Source: Lachnospiraceae bacterium UBA3310 (GTDB lineage Bacteria; Bacillota; Clostridia; Lachnospirales; Lachnospiraceae). Taken from it: a DNA stretch of 13,571 nt. Numbering within the stretch: the stretch's first letter is position 1; every line of letters begins with the position of its first letter. Below, one piece after another: positions 13,425 to 13,571 of the stretch. The DNA is taken from assembly GCA_002361355.1 (NCBI GenBank), contig DESQ01000013.1:1-13571 (forward strand), in the 5' to 3' direction. A program made the translations under genes and the position numbers. Below the pieces are notes generated by a model, which was not told the DNA's origin, searched no databases, and saw only the letters and a program-made list of their open reading frames with translations.

Positions 13425-13571
13425 ATGAGTGAAAACAGGAAACGTTTCAGAAATGCAGGGATTCTTTTGGCGGCGGTATGTGTTGTCATAGGAATTGTGA
13501 TTGTAAAACAGGATGGGAAGGAGCCGACGGAAGAGATTTCAGTGTCCGATGCGGAGGAAAGGGAGCAGGCC
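13425..13571 (+). CDS. Signal-anchored or exported protein, 3' end outside the window
   Basis: An ORF begins at ATG 13425, six bases after GGAGGAG and 11 bases after the LRR gene, and runs open for 49 codons to the window edge. It starts SENRKRFRNAG, then a hydrophobic segment ILLAAVCVVIGIVIV (about residues 13-27), then a polar acidic stretch (EPTEEISVSDAEEREQA). This is a signal anchor or uncleaved signal peptide with the rest outside the membrane. The function cannot be told from this piece. Tight spacing places it in the same operon, and it may be a second immunity or surface component. Confidence 0.75.
   Translation, partial: MSENRKRFRNAGILLAAVCVVIGIVIVKQDGKEPTEEISVSDAEEREQA

Overview
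The window looks like a chromosomal segment of a low-to-moderate-GC Firmicute, most likely a gut-type Clostridium relative (Lachnospiraceae-like). The grounds are strong AGGAGG ribosome binding sites before almost every gene, an Agr/LytTR peptide-signalling module, a BspA-type leucine-rich repeat protein, and the style of the protein sequences. The family-level assignment is inference. No tRNA, rRNA, CRISPR array, integrase or transposase was seen.

Left part (1-1000): a LytTR-type response regulator gene runs leftwards. It is separated by about 250 bp from a rightward operon. The intergenic region carries two perfect 11-bp direct repeats exactly 21 bp apart, the geometry bound by LytTR regulators, just upstream of a plausible promoter. 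The first gene of the operon is a 49-residue AgrD-like pre-peptide (846-995) with a predicted five-residue ring CVTFY.

Centre (1004-9075): the next gene is an in-frame fusion of an AgrB peptide-processing protease with a membrane-anchored von Willebrand A (vWA) protein. It leads directly into genes for a contractile injection system (CIS): a large sheath subunit, two tandem Hcp-like tube proteins, a J-domain protein, a probably decayed small ORF, and a VgrG/gpD-type spike.

Right part (9090-13571): this looks like the cargo module. It holds a 68-residue unknown protein, two related alpha/beta proteins that may be effector adaptors, and a PAAR-like (DUF4280-type) protein with a C-terminal lytic-transglycosylase-like domain. 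A secreted BspA-type LRR protein then overlaps the effector by 4 bp, and a signal-anchored protein is cut by the window end. The effector gene is clearly more AT-rich than the sheath gene.

Working model (inference): a secreted cyclic peptide made from AgrD by the AgrB part of the fusion is sensed by a kinase presumably left of the window. The LytTR regulator then binds the repeats and switches on the whole CIS operon, so injection is density-dependent. The vWA protein may link the CIS to the membrane. The tip effector cuts peptidoglycan, and the coupled exported LRR protein is a candidate immunity or surface partner. Baseplate, cap and ATPase genes are not in the window and must lie to the right or elsewhere if the machine is complete.
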